A stretch of DNA of 64,000 nt, from contig CM043947.1 in assembly GCA_014529385.2 (NCBI GenBank), forward strand, positions 100,040,036 through 100,104,035, in the 5' to 3' direction. Both the position numbers and the translations under genes were made by a program. The stretch is from Adiantum capillus-veneris (lineage: Eukaryota > Streptophyta > Polypodiopsida > Polypodiales > Pteridaceae). Below are positions 34,873 to 46,246 of the stretch, in pieces. How positions within the stretch are numbered: the first letter of the stretch is position 1; every line of letters starts with the position of its first letter. Under the pieces are notes generated by a model. The model was not told the origin of the DNA, ran no database searches, and saw only the letters and a list, made by a program, of their open reading frames with translations.

Positions 34873-36208
34873 ATGGCGTCCACGTCTTCTCGCCCAAGAG
34901 GCTCCAGGTGTTTACTGTCTCTCACACCAACAACCAACAACTGCACTTTGCCTAGAAGGCCAAGTAGTAGCATATCCTCAATTACAATACCAGCTTCAAT
35001 AAGTGCAGAGAACCAATGGGTTGGACAAAGGATAAACAAAGGTTCATGGGTCCTCATGCAACCAAGAAGACCCAAGAGGTCTAGTGGTATCAACGCGTTT
35101 ACCGCTCAACATGGAAGGCCAGAGTGTTGGATTTCAAGTTGAAATCGGCAAAGGATCTGTGAAGGAAGTTCTTGTTTAGCATGTGTTTACCCATCGTGAG
35201 GTGATAGCAAAACGGTGGAAATGTATCAGATATACATCAACCATGTTGCAATTGTAAGTACTCTTGACATATGAACTTACTGATACTCTCATTATGACTT
35301 TTCTTATATATTTTGCAATGGTTCTCCGCTTGTTTATGAGTAATGTCTCCATTCTTCACAGCTCAATTACATTAGATTTATCATTTGTACTTATTGATAC
35401 TCTTAGTTTAACTCTTTTATATATATTGCAGATGTTTATCCCTCTTCTTATGAGCAATGGGAGCCTGTGGAGTGCATAATAGGCCTCTTCCATGTTGTTC
35501 ATGCCCACATTGGTTCTCTACAGTACTCAGAGAGGAGCAGCAAAAGACTCGCTGATGAGGGAATCTTTTTTTATGACCACTTTTACCAACTCAGCTCAGG
35601 GAATAAGAATGGCATGTTGGTGAAAGTGCCTCTACCAACCGATTGGAACACTGTGGACTGGCAGTTCCCGAGGAAACAATGGTGGAGGCAATGCGAAGTA
35701 AGCTCTACAAGGATATACAAAGGTCTCTACGTAGCTCTATTCCTACCAAAATGGTTAGAATTGCAAACTTCTGTCCTGTTGCACTCTTCATAGAGTTGTT
35801 TCATAGCTACAACATCCGAGTTACAAAACTATGTTCATGTGCATGTCATTTCAGCAGTCATCCTGTGACAAACTTCTTGACAAAGGATGGTATGCAAAGG
35901 AAGAGATTGGTTTACGGTGCGAGGTCGCGCTTGATACTCTAGTTGTCAAGTACATGATTGCAAGCCAATCACTGTTACTCTCATTTTGGTATATGCGATC
36001 ACAAATGCTCAACGGTAACTACATTCCTATGGACCAGGTTTCTGCAGGTTTGGAAGATAATCCTGCTGTGGATGTGGAAGTGATTGATAAAGAGCATGGC
36101 CTACTATTGGTGGTTACAATAAGGGAGCTATGCAGTCTTCAGCATTTGCGGCATGACATCATTGAAGAGTCAATGGACAAGGACCTATCAGATTTTTCCT
36201 TTTCCTAG
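34873..36208 (+). CDS. Unrecognised multi-exon gene near the left end of the TIR element
   Basis: An ATG at 34873 opens a serine- and proline-rich N-terminus (MASTSSRPRGSRC). The reading then changes frame near 35110, and 'GFQVEIGKGSVKEVLV' and 'FTHREVIAKRWKC' follow around one TAG. A donor (gtaagt) lies at about 35250 and an acceptor before 'DVYPSSYEQWEPVECIIGLFHVVHAHIGS' at 35431. A second break lies near 35670. After a likely intron ending about 35851 (tttcag), the last exon 35852-36208 reads 'SCDKLLDKGWYAKEEIGLRCEVALDTL...' to a stop. No domain is recognised. The frame changes suggest decay or unseen introns. Confidence 0.4.
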
Positions 36209-36409
36209 CTGGCCGTAAGGTGATGCGGCGAAGGAAAAAGATATTTTGTGCAATGAGTTGGATGGTCGGGTTGAAGTAGTATCAATGTAACAGATATTCT
36301 TGTGAACCCAAGTGTATACAAATGACTTTCAAGACATGAAGTTTATTGAGCTCATTTTTCAATTGTGCCCTGTGAAAAAGTGTGCTTGAAATACATTTCT
36401 TTACCACGT

Positions 36410-36414
<5 letters not shown>

Positions 36415-36453
<39 letters not shown>

Positions 36454-36515
36454 TCTCTCTTCTCTTATCTCTCTCTCTCTCTCTCTCTATATCTATAATA
36501 TATATATATATATGT
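36415..36515 (+). repeat. CT/TATC/TA compound microsatellite
   Basis: CT runs with TATC interruptions followed by 'atatctataatatatatatatatat'. It separates convergent gene remnants: the plus-strand gene ending at 36208 and the minus-strand FCP1-like gene ending at 36549. Confidence 0.85.
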
Positions 36516-36548
36516 TAGACAAGACAAAGACATGATAGAAGAATCATC

Positions 36549-37100
36549 TTAATTCATTAGAAGTACAAACTCGTCCGTGAACAATGGACTGAGATACAAT
36601 TTCTGTAAGTATGGAATCAGAATGTCTTCAAGGTAAAAATCGAAGGAATGCCCCTCGAAAGAAGGTGGTGAGACAGTTGTTCCCGGCGAATTTAGTTCTC
36701 CCTTTTCAGGAGTATCATCAATTAGTAGTGTATTAGTTGCATCAAAGGGTACACCGATTTGGCTAAACGGTTTGTACAAAAGAGGTAAGTGTGGTTTTTT
36801 AGGGTGGTAGTGGCCCTCAACGGTAACGCATTTTCTTTGATCATACAAAAAGGCAAAATCTGACGTGTGAGCGTGGCATACACTACAAACTATTGCAACT
36901 AGTGGCGACAAGTTTTGCCTTTGCATTGAAGACCATATGGCAACTCTGAAGCGCGGAAGAAAGAAACTGAATAAATTCCTTGGTTCCTGGACGAACCACG
37001 ACTCGAAAAGTTCCATCCGAAACGTTTGCAAATCCTCAAAGGGTCCTCTGTCACCGAGAAGGCACCCGCATCAGAGCAGCAATAATTGACGTCCAAGATA
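36549..37100 (-). pseudogene. FCP1/NIF-type HAD phosphatase-like gene
   Basis: The minus strand, after a plausible acceptor (ttttacag) near 37101, reads 'RLIILDVNYCC' (HAD motif I, here D-V-N), then, after one frameshift near 37015, 'FRVAIWSSMQRQNLSPLV' (motif II region). 'TLLIDDTPEKGELNSP' (motif III-IV, paired acidic residues) and a closing helix 'YLQKLYL...DEFVLLMN' follow. This is the layout of FCP1-homology/NIF domains, which dephosphorylate phosphoserine proteins such as RNA polymerase II CTD. The second aspartate of D-x-D is Asn, as in a plant subfamily with D-x-N-G, but the following G-T/L residues are lost, so catalytic activity is doubtful. Only this domain is visible. It sits inside the 11.7-kb TIR element. 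Confidence 0.6.
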
Positions 37101-37129
37101 ATCAACCTCTGTAAAAGTTGACAAGTACA

Positions 37130-37820
37130 TATAAGTAGTTAGAAGCTGAACATATTTTGCCATACTTGAATAGACATTACCGGAACAACCGTATAACAGG
37201 TAGCAAGGGTCCATACTGGGTCTCTGTAGTGTTCATGTCGTTGTTTCTCTCCTCCGCGTTATCTTCATAGTCATCATTCACATCTTCATCAGGGGTCTCC
37301 CCCATGGCTCTTTCTGCCTCATTCAAGGTTTCCTCCAAGGTCTTTTCGTCTCCCTCGGTTGATCGGTTGCCTCATACATCCTTGCCTGATCCATATCATT
37401 TTGCTCATCCCTAGGCCTGCTTTCCTCATCCATATCCTTTTGCTCATCTATAGGCCCTGCTTTCCTCATCTTGGGTTTCAGCCATAGGATCTTTTGGCTC
37501 CTCCACTGGCTGACTTGCTGGTCTTTATTGTTCTCCTCGGTTGTACCTTAGCACCTTCCATATGCTCATTTGACCTTTCCTCATCCTCGGCTCTTTCATC
37601 TTCTGCTGATATGACCCCCTCGGCCCGATGTGATTCCACTGTGAATCGGATGTAGGGGTTTGTCGTGGTGGCACGTCATGTTTTGTAAGATCAATAGTGC
37701 GCTATCCAAGCCGCTATCTTCAAGCTTTCTAGGGCTAGACATAGTAAGCAAGTGTTGTATTAAACTTACCCGGTATCTTTGCAAAATAATCATATGTGTA
37801 GGTTTTTAAAGCACTCTGCA
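37130..37820 (-). other. Acidic low-complexity region, no clear gene
   Basis: The minus strand at 37200-37610 gives glutamate/aspartate-rich sequence (for example EETLNEAERAMGETPDED) in changing frames, with repeated 'catccatatc(c/a)ttttgctcat' phrases at about 37395 and 37425. It may be an acidic linker between the Ulp1-like and FCP1-like remnants. Stops interrupt it. Confidence 0.3.
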
Positions 37821-37857
37821 AAATTGAAAGACCACATGGTGAGAATTCTTTTATAGA

Positions 37858-38674
37858 CTAAACCAAAACTAACTGAATGCATTGCCAAATGGGTACCTTA
37901 GTCATGAAAGTTTTTAATGCAAAGTAGCTTTGCAGGACATATTCTGCATGGAGAAGACATCTCCAGCCGCAAGAATTTCCATTGGTTTGATTTGGACACG
38001 TACTCTTTGATTGGGGCCTTGTATAGTTCATACCTTCACATAGCTTGCCATAGGCAAGCAACAACCTCTTATACAATGCACAAAGCATTGTCAAGATGTT
38101 AGCATGAGGCTTCAAATTTACATGGATATCATATATAAGAAACACTTTCTGATACAAAACACTTACAACCTAATTTCAGGGTGGGTTTCTTTTATTGAAT
38201 TGAACACCCACACTGCTGGTTGGTCAACATCAAGGCATATGAGACTCAGTGATGGTTGTTCTCATATGGAAAGATGATCACAGTAACTTCCAGCATAGCA
38301 CAGTGGAGAAACCAACTCTCAAAGGTCCAGATGGACTGTTCTTTTGTCTAATAATCACTGACATTTGTGGATCAAGAAGAAACCACCTCTGTGTGAGTGT
38401 GCAGTGGGAGTTGACTTTTGATCAGGTTGCAGAGACTCTACTGAGTTAGCAAACCTATTATCTGAGTTTTCAAGCTAGCAAGATAGTAACACTTACTTAG
38501 ACAAGCATAGATAATTGTGTCTGAAATCTGAGCATCTGGATTCTGCAATAAATTAATGTCCACTTTTTCCAGAGCTAGCTTTCTGGCTCCATCTACAATG
38601 GTATCTCTGCAAGCAAACCATCCTTTCATTGAAAGTAGAGTTTCTTGATTGCTTGCCTCTATGGACAGGGTCAC
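37858..38674 (-). pseudogene. Ulp1-type (C48) cysteine protease-like gene
   Basis: Members cleave SUMO or SUMO-like proteins and are frequently carried by plant DNA transposons. Minus-strand pieces in order: 'WFACRDTIVDGARKLALEK...NPDAQISDTIIYACLSK' (38620-38490), like the N-terminal helix of the fold. Then 'HCAMLEVTVIIFPYE' (about 38310), matching the H-W-x-L region with W replaced by C, and 'SLICLDVDQPAVWVF' (about 38220), matching the region of the catalytic Asp. Finally 'NQTNGNSCGWRCLLHAEYVL' (about 37960) matches the Q-x-N-G-x-D-C-G region with the catalytic Cys, the usual Asp being Ser. Frames shift between pieces, so it is decayed or has unrecognised introns. Confidence 0.6.
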
Positions 38675-38773
38675 ATTGCACTCTGTTTGCTTCTGGACTC
38701 CACTTCTACTTTTGCTTCCCTTATGTCCTCTGTTTGGCGAGCAATAGTCTCTGCCCTTGCCCTTGTATTCACA

Positions 38774-39301
38774 TCATGTGTGACATCTACAACTGTGAGT
38801 TGTGGCACTAGCTCCGGGGGTGTATAACAAAATTTTCCTCATTTTCTTATCCTTGCAGACATTGGGGACCAGTAGTTTGTCATACCTCCACCTTATTCTT
38901 TTCAGTGTCTCACTATCTTTGTCCATTATAGTAACCCTGGGCATGGGCTGCACAATGGTCATGTCACTGAAGTACTCCAATAGGAAGTCCTCTGCTGCTT
39001 CCTGTAGAGCCATTAATGCCACCACCTTCCACCTTTTGGTGCCCCAGGTAGCTTCATCACATATGGACCTCACCATCCTCTGGAAGGGCAGCTTTGGTAT
39101 GCATAAATCTACACATTTCTGTGCCTTTCTGATTTCTCTGAAAAGTCCCATGCAGGTTGCAACTTCTTCATCCTTGGCCCTTTCAGAATTTTATTTGGTT
39201 TTCCAGGTCTTTTCTTTGGGGTTGCAGATCTGCTACTTGCTTTAGATGCTAATCCTGGTCCCTTGCCTGCCTTCCTTGCCAATGGCTTTTGTTATAGCCA
39301 T
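38774..39301 (-). pseudogene. CENH3-like histone H3 gene remnant
   Basis: The frame 39151-38774 reads 'FREIRKAQKCVDLCIP', 'LPFQRMVRSICDEA', 'KRWKVVALMALQEAAEDFL', 'YFSDM' and 'PRVTIMDKDSETLKRIR'. It aligns along the whole histone fold of H3. Features shared with plant centromeric H3 rather than canonical H3 are P after alpha-N (CIP), V-R-S-I, a longer loop 1, R-W instead of R-F, and A-A-E-D-F/Y-L. The expected C-A-I-H-A-K/R segment is not preserved. An ATG at 39301 begins an H3-like tail (MAITKA, then LARKAGKGPGLASKASSRS) after a 1-nt shift, and another shift lies near 39190. Beyond R-I-R a good donor (gtatga) occurs. Pseudogene is likely. Confidence 0.7.
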
Positions 39302-39314
39302 CTCACTGTACACC

Positions 39315-41240
<1,926 letters not shown>

Positions 41241-41299
41241 CTGATGGTTTTGACTTGTCATGTTTCTGATGAATAGGATTAAGGTCCAGTAGGCAGAGA

Positions 41300-42616
41300 A
41301 GAGGCTGAAACCTGATCTAGAGCTTGTGCCAGGATTTCAACCCTTGCAGGCTCAGTTGCTTAATGTATCTGCCAAAATAACTGTTGACTTTTGTCAGGAC
41401 ATATCTGAGAGAAAATTCAATTGGTGAAGATCAATCAGAGAGGTCACCAGGGCAAGAGGATCCCTCCCCTACAAGGCTGTGGTGCCCTCTACAGTACTTC
41501 TGAAGAAAAATACAAGAAAGAGGAATATAGACTTCTCAGATGATACAGATGTGCTAGAAGGAAGTCCCTGTGCAACTAAATGTAAAGACAAAGAGGATGT
41601 GTCTTCTCTGGAAGACCCAGCTTCAACTGATGAGAGGCTGTTTGATTTTGCAGCATCTTGTGGTGCTGGGGACAAGTTTGATCTAGTTCATTCTATGTTT
41701 AATCCAAAGTTTGACATTGAAGACCTGTTAGCTCAGCACAGTAATTTCTTGCAGTCCTACAGAGATAAGTTTCAAGTGATGGTGCAGGTAGGAAGGGTTG
41801 TTCTGCCTACTATGACTCTTGTGCATTTAAATGACTGTGGTGGAAAGGGACAGGGACTGAAGAAGTATAGAGAATTACCACCTTCTTGCCAACATTCAGC
41901 CTGCCCTTTGCATCAAAAAGAATGCAAACTCATTCAGGAAGCCTTTGGCTTTATGATTTACCTGAACAGCCTGTTTGGATTCCTCATGCAGGATCCTGAT
42001 GAGGTGTTAGAGGAGCAGGATGCAGCACCAGATGAAGAATGCGAGGAGACAACTCATATGCAAGAAGTCGAGGAGGTTGAAGACACAGTCGACCTTGAGG
42101 TTGAGGCAATTGAAGTACAAAGAAGTAAGATGCTCTCTGTGAAAACCACAGAAATCAAACTTCCATTGGATGTAAGTAACTTCACTGAGAAGCATGCTCA
42201 GATGATGTTGCCTGCTGTGCCTGACTTCAGGATTGGAGACAGGACCTATATCTTCTTACATGATGTGCAAAGTGTCTTTTATTTAAGGGAGGATTTCTCC
42301 CTGGCTATTATTTCCAGAGTCCAAGAGGAGAGGAGTGGATTTGTTTCAGAGGATAGTAGTGATGATGAGGCAATGGAAACATCCAGCAATCCAATGGAAT
42401 GCCTTCGAAGATGCTTTGAGAAAGCTGAAAAATACAAGGAGACACTACCTGATGAAGCCACCTTCCAAGCAATAAGACAAAGCCTAAGACCATCGAAAAG
42501 TAACAAAGAAGTGGAGGATTGGTTTAACCATTCAGGTCAGGGGTCAACTACATCTGTAGACCTGTGGCAAGAAAACCTCTTTCTCCAGGATGAGAGCTTC
42601 ATGGTAATCTCTCTCT

Positions 42617-42687
<71 letters not shown>

Positions 42688-43142
42688 TGTCACTTCTGAC
42701 ATGGTATGTGCAGTCTTGGATTGCTGACAAGGATGACTTCCTTCGGCGCCGGACAAGAGAGTATCGAGGAAGGGATGCGGCCCTAGCACAGTACCTTTCA
42801 AAGCTTTGCGAGTCGTCGATAGTAGTTTTTCACAATTCCATGTCACAAGAGGGTTCAATAGCAACTTACACATTCAAGACACTATCACGCTTCTTGGGTG
42901 GACCGGTGCTGCCCAAAAGTGCAGATAAAGTCATTCTTGTGGACAAAGTGTTTGCTAGAGATTGTTTTGGTTACTGCCCAGGCTATACAGGTGGTCGGGC
43001 AGCGTATTACTACACCTACACAGCAATGGCACTAGCTCTTGGTAGACAAAACCTAGATCAACTTTTAGAGTATGGCAAATATCTCATGATTCGTTACAAG
43101 GGTGACGTGCCAAAAAACAAAATTGAACCTTCAAAATCTTGA
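41300..43142 (+). CDS. Unrecognised two-exon gene with a microsatellite intron
   Basis: Exon A is open to 42603 and ends 'FLQDESFM'; the intron 42604-42713 starts gtaatc and ends gtgcag; exon B (42714-43142) continues in frame from 'SWIADKDDFLRRR' to a TGA. From 41429 onward there is about 534 codons of open reading. Upstream, in the same frame, 'KRLKPDLELVPGFQPLQAQ' (from 41300) is cut by one TGA at 41425, so the start is unknown and may lie in an earlier exon. The protein has a Cys/His cluster (CQHSACPLHQKEC), a long acidic segment, then 'YTGGRAAYYYTYTAMALALG' near the end. I recognise no family. It is the best preserved coding unit of the TIR element. Confidence 0.6.
42604..42713 (+). other. 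Intron made almost entirely of (CT)n
   Basis: GT-AG intron of 110 bp in the gene above; about 80 bp are CT repeats broken by two 'tcttct' points. Exon reading phase is conserved across it (exon A ends on a complete codon). Confidence 0.75.
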
Positions 43143-43205
43143 TACACTTCAAGTAGCAATTGTATAAGATCATGTATTACATAAATTTTGTACACTGTCA
43201 TCCAC

Positions 43206-46048
43206 TTAGAGTATCTTTCTCCACTTGTGATTCACATACACCATTGTCTCTCTCCACCTTCGTTGACTTTCACGAGCTCTGGAGTTATTGTGTGCCATTG
43301 ATCTTTTAACTTTTTGTTGTTGTAAATGTCTGATGGCTTGTGCTGTTGCTGAATTTGCCAAGACTTCTTTTGCCTGCATTCGATGAATGATTCTACGATA
43401 GAAACCATTCAAATAGTTCTCTCAAACTGTTAGCCTTGATTCGAGAGCCACCATGTCGTGTGTGCCTGAAATAAGCATTTCTCGCCATGTAATGAGACTT
43501 TTCCATCCCTTGGGTATTCCATATTGCCGGGGTTCTTATCTTCTGTATAAAATATGGCAAATGATTGAAGATGAAGTGCTGGATATGAAAACAGATTAGT
43601 TAGAATGTTTTACAGTCACATATTTGCACATAAGAGAGAAAGAAATACATGATAACCATGTAGTGAGTAATCTGGGTGTCTGTCCATGCTGTCTTGAATG
43701 ATTTTTTCAGAAGGTTGAGATTTTCCTTGAACTTGTTCATATCACCTTGTGACCAGTCATCTTTGTCGCACATCAAAAATAGGATGTCTATGGATCGCCA
43801 AACCTCAGCCTTCGCGTTACGAGTAGTTGGTTCGTGGTCTTTGACTGCAATATGTAGCTTTTTCCAACTCTGATACTCTACCTTGCTAACATAAGATGTG
43901 TTATATATTTTTCCATGTTTTGTTAGCTTTGGATCTCTTGTACCTTGGGGCTTAGATAAAAACCTCCGTGCCTTCACCCCACCGATGGATGGTTTGCATG
44001 GGACATCCTTGTCAGCAGTTGATCTCTTTTCATCCGGATGGATTTTCACATTGCCACCATGAAGCCCCATATCCGACAGTACCATTTCTAAGCACTGCAG
44101 GGCTACTTGTCGTTCTGTGGAGTTCTTAATCTTCCAAGAAAACCCGATGTATAGGTAGACCAATTCTCCACAATTCTACAAAGGGCATGCATTGTACAAA
44201 TGTGGACATTCACAAGTGGTATTTTCAAAACCGGTCGAAAAGCAGGATCCTCAATGTGATGTGTTGGAGCTTTTCTCCACCACTTTGGGTCCATGACCTT
44301 TGCAGGCTCCATGCAGAACAAACACGGTGACTTTGCCATTGCACCCATTCCACAATTATACATGCACTTTAATGTTTTAAGGTCACCTGCAAGATGCCAC
44401 TGAACTTGAAAGTCTCCCCTTCCATCTAGACGTAGTACCCTCCCTGGTTAGTCTGTCGATCAATCACCTCCGGAATATTAGTTCGATGGAACACCCCAAT
44501 ATAGAAATGATCTTCTTTCTTTACCTGCAACACAAAATAAATGAGACTTAAGTAGATCTGAACATTTGAGCTTACTTGAGAATCTCGCTTACCTCAAACG
44601 CACCAAGCCACATATGTTAGATTCTGATTGAACACTAAAATATAAAGGATCATCACTGGGACACTTTGAGAGGGCTCTATTCATTAAAGTAATAGTAACA
44701 CTCTCTAGCTTTTTCTCTTTAACAAGCTCACACTCATCCAGTTTTAACACAAAATGTAATACCCCACGTGACTCTTCAAATGTGATGTTGTAAAACTCCA
44801 CCATTCTCTTCTGTAATATCCGCAGGTCCATAAAAATATTGTTGAATCATCATATGCCATGTTTGCTCCATGGCCACTGTAAGTTGCTTTAATATGAAAG
44901 GGTTGTCCAAGATAGTCTCCCTGTGCCTCGTTAAGCTGAAGCCTCTCTTTCCAAACACTTGAGGTTGATGGTAGAAGTTTGGATTTTATACCCTTCCTAA
45001 CAAAGATGGATGAGACAGACTTTTGGATAGCCGAATATCCTCTTTTGCTTACACCAAGTGAATCAAGTGTGCCTTGTATCTCTTTTGCAGGCACTGAGTT
45101 CTCTGAAATAAGCGGTCCACTACATTTCGTTGTAGGACCTTAAACTTCTTGTCATGTACTATATCTACTGCCAGGCTTCTACTTATAAGTGGCTTCAATC
45201 TCTTTCCTATATTGGCTTTGGGGTCAATGTTTTCGTTGTCAGGATAGATTGAATCTCTACATGAAGACAATGCATAAGTAAATAACAGAAAATTTGCTTC
45301 ACTAACACTATTTAGGCACATGAAAACAATGCATAACAAGAAAAAACAAAAAGATTACTTAACTAAGACAATGTAGCCAACCAAGAAGCATCACCTTAAT
45401 GCTCGGATTCTTTTCTTGAGACCTCCTGATGCAACCTGCAATGTTTCAAGATTGCGCAATTTCTTCTTTCGGATACGACCACCCAAGATGGTGTCCTTCA
45501 TTTGACAACTTTCGCACCTTTCCTTTCAGTTCTTGTACCTCTGTTTTATGTTGCAAAATGGTAACCTGATCTGTAGAATGTAAATCTAAAAGGTGAACAA
45601 TCTCACATTGTTGAGCTTGGAGAATGCTCTTGTAAGTTTCAGCTTCTCTTGTAAGTGATTTACAATAACCCAGAAGGCCCTTTTCTCCATCACCAGCAAA
45701 GGTCAATAAGCTTGTAGGATTGACAAACGGTGGAGACGCATTAGTCATTGGATTCTTAGGGTAGAGAGAGCTTCTCGTCCAGATATCTATGTGTTTAGCT
45801 CCTCGAGCTCTGAGCGTGTCTATGGAAGCGGGAGGTATATGTGTGTTTGTTTTACTGCGCTTAATCAATGGTTGGTACTCATTGTCCAAATCAATGTGAA
45901 GGTGATATTTGGCTCGTTTCTGGGTAACATTTGTGCCATTTGAGGAGTGCGCCATTAGCCAAATGTGCAGGTTTAATGGAAAGTGAATAGCGGCTGCGGA
46001 TTCGTCCCTCCATTTTAGCCTCATTCCCTCCATATTGACGAGGTTCAT
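43206..46048 (-). pseudogene. Transposase-like multi-exon gene of the TIR element
   Basis: It starts at an ATG at 46048, about 170 bp inside the right terminal repeat, and reads inward. Pieces: 46048-45446, N-terminal part with a helical stretch; a small exon at about 45439-45397, then an intron of about 140 bp to 'RDSIYPDNENIDPKANIGKR' (45256). Next comes a 1-nt shift near 45120, then 'GVSKRGYSAIQKSV', 'WKERLQLNEAQGDYLG', 'FVLKLDECELVKEKKLESV', 'QWHLAGDLKTLKCMYNCGMG' with 'SPCLFCM' (44400-44290), 'VNVHICTMHALCRIVE', 'GLHGGNVKI', and 'QGMEKSHYMARNAYFRHTRHGG' near 43500. Isolated aspartates (KLDE, GDLK) with a C-x2-C between suggest an RNase H-like DDE transposase, but I cannot name the superfamily. 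Several frameshifts show it is dead. Confidence 0.55.
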
Positions 46049-46215
46049 TCAATGCAACTGAAAAGAGGATTATCCTCAATCACTACGAACGAATATTCAG
46101 AAGAGTAAGGAATCTACTTAAAGTACACTTTTTGAACTTTTACTATGAAAGACCCAGCTCTTTTATTTGCCATTTTTTCTAGAGAGAGAGTGCAAAAAAT
46201 ACATTTTCTTAGAAA

Positions 46216-46246
46216 GCCCTCCAAATGACCTCCGAAATTTCCTAAT
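46216..46246 (-). repeat. Right 31-bp terminal inverted repeat
   Basis: Ends CGAAATTTCCTAAT, preceded by GCCCTCCAAATGACCTC. Its right flank is gtgtcggggaagcacg, which continues the CACTA sequence broken at 34517. Confidence 0.9.
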
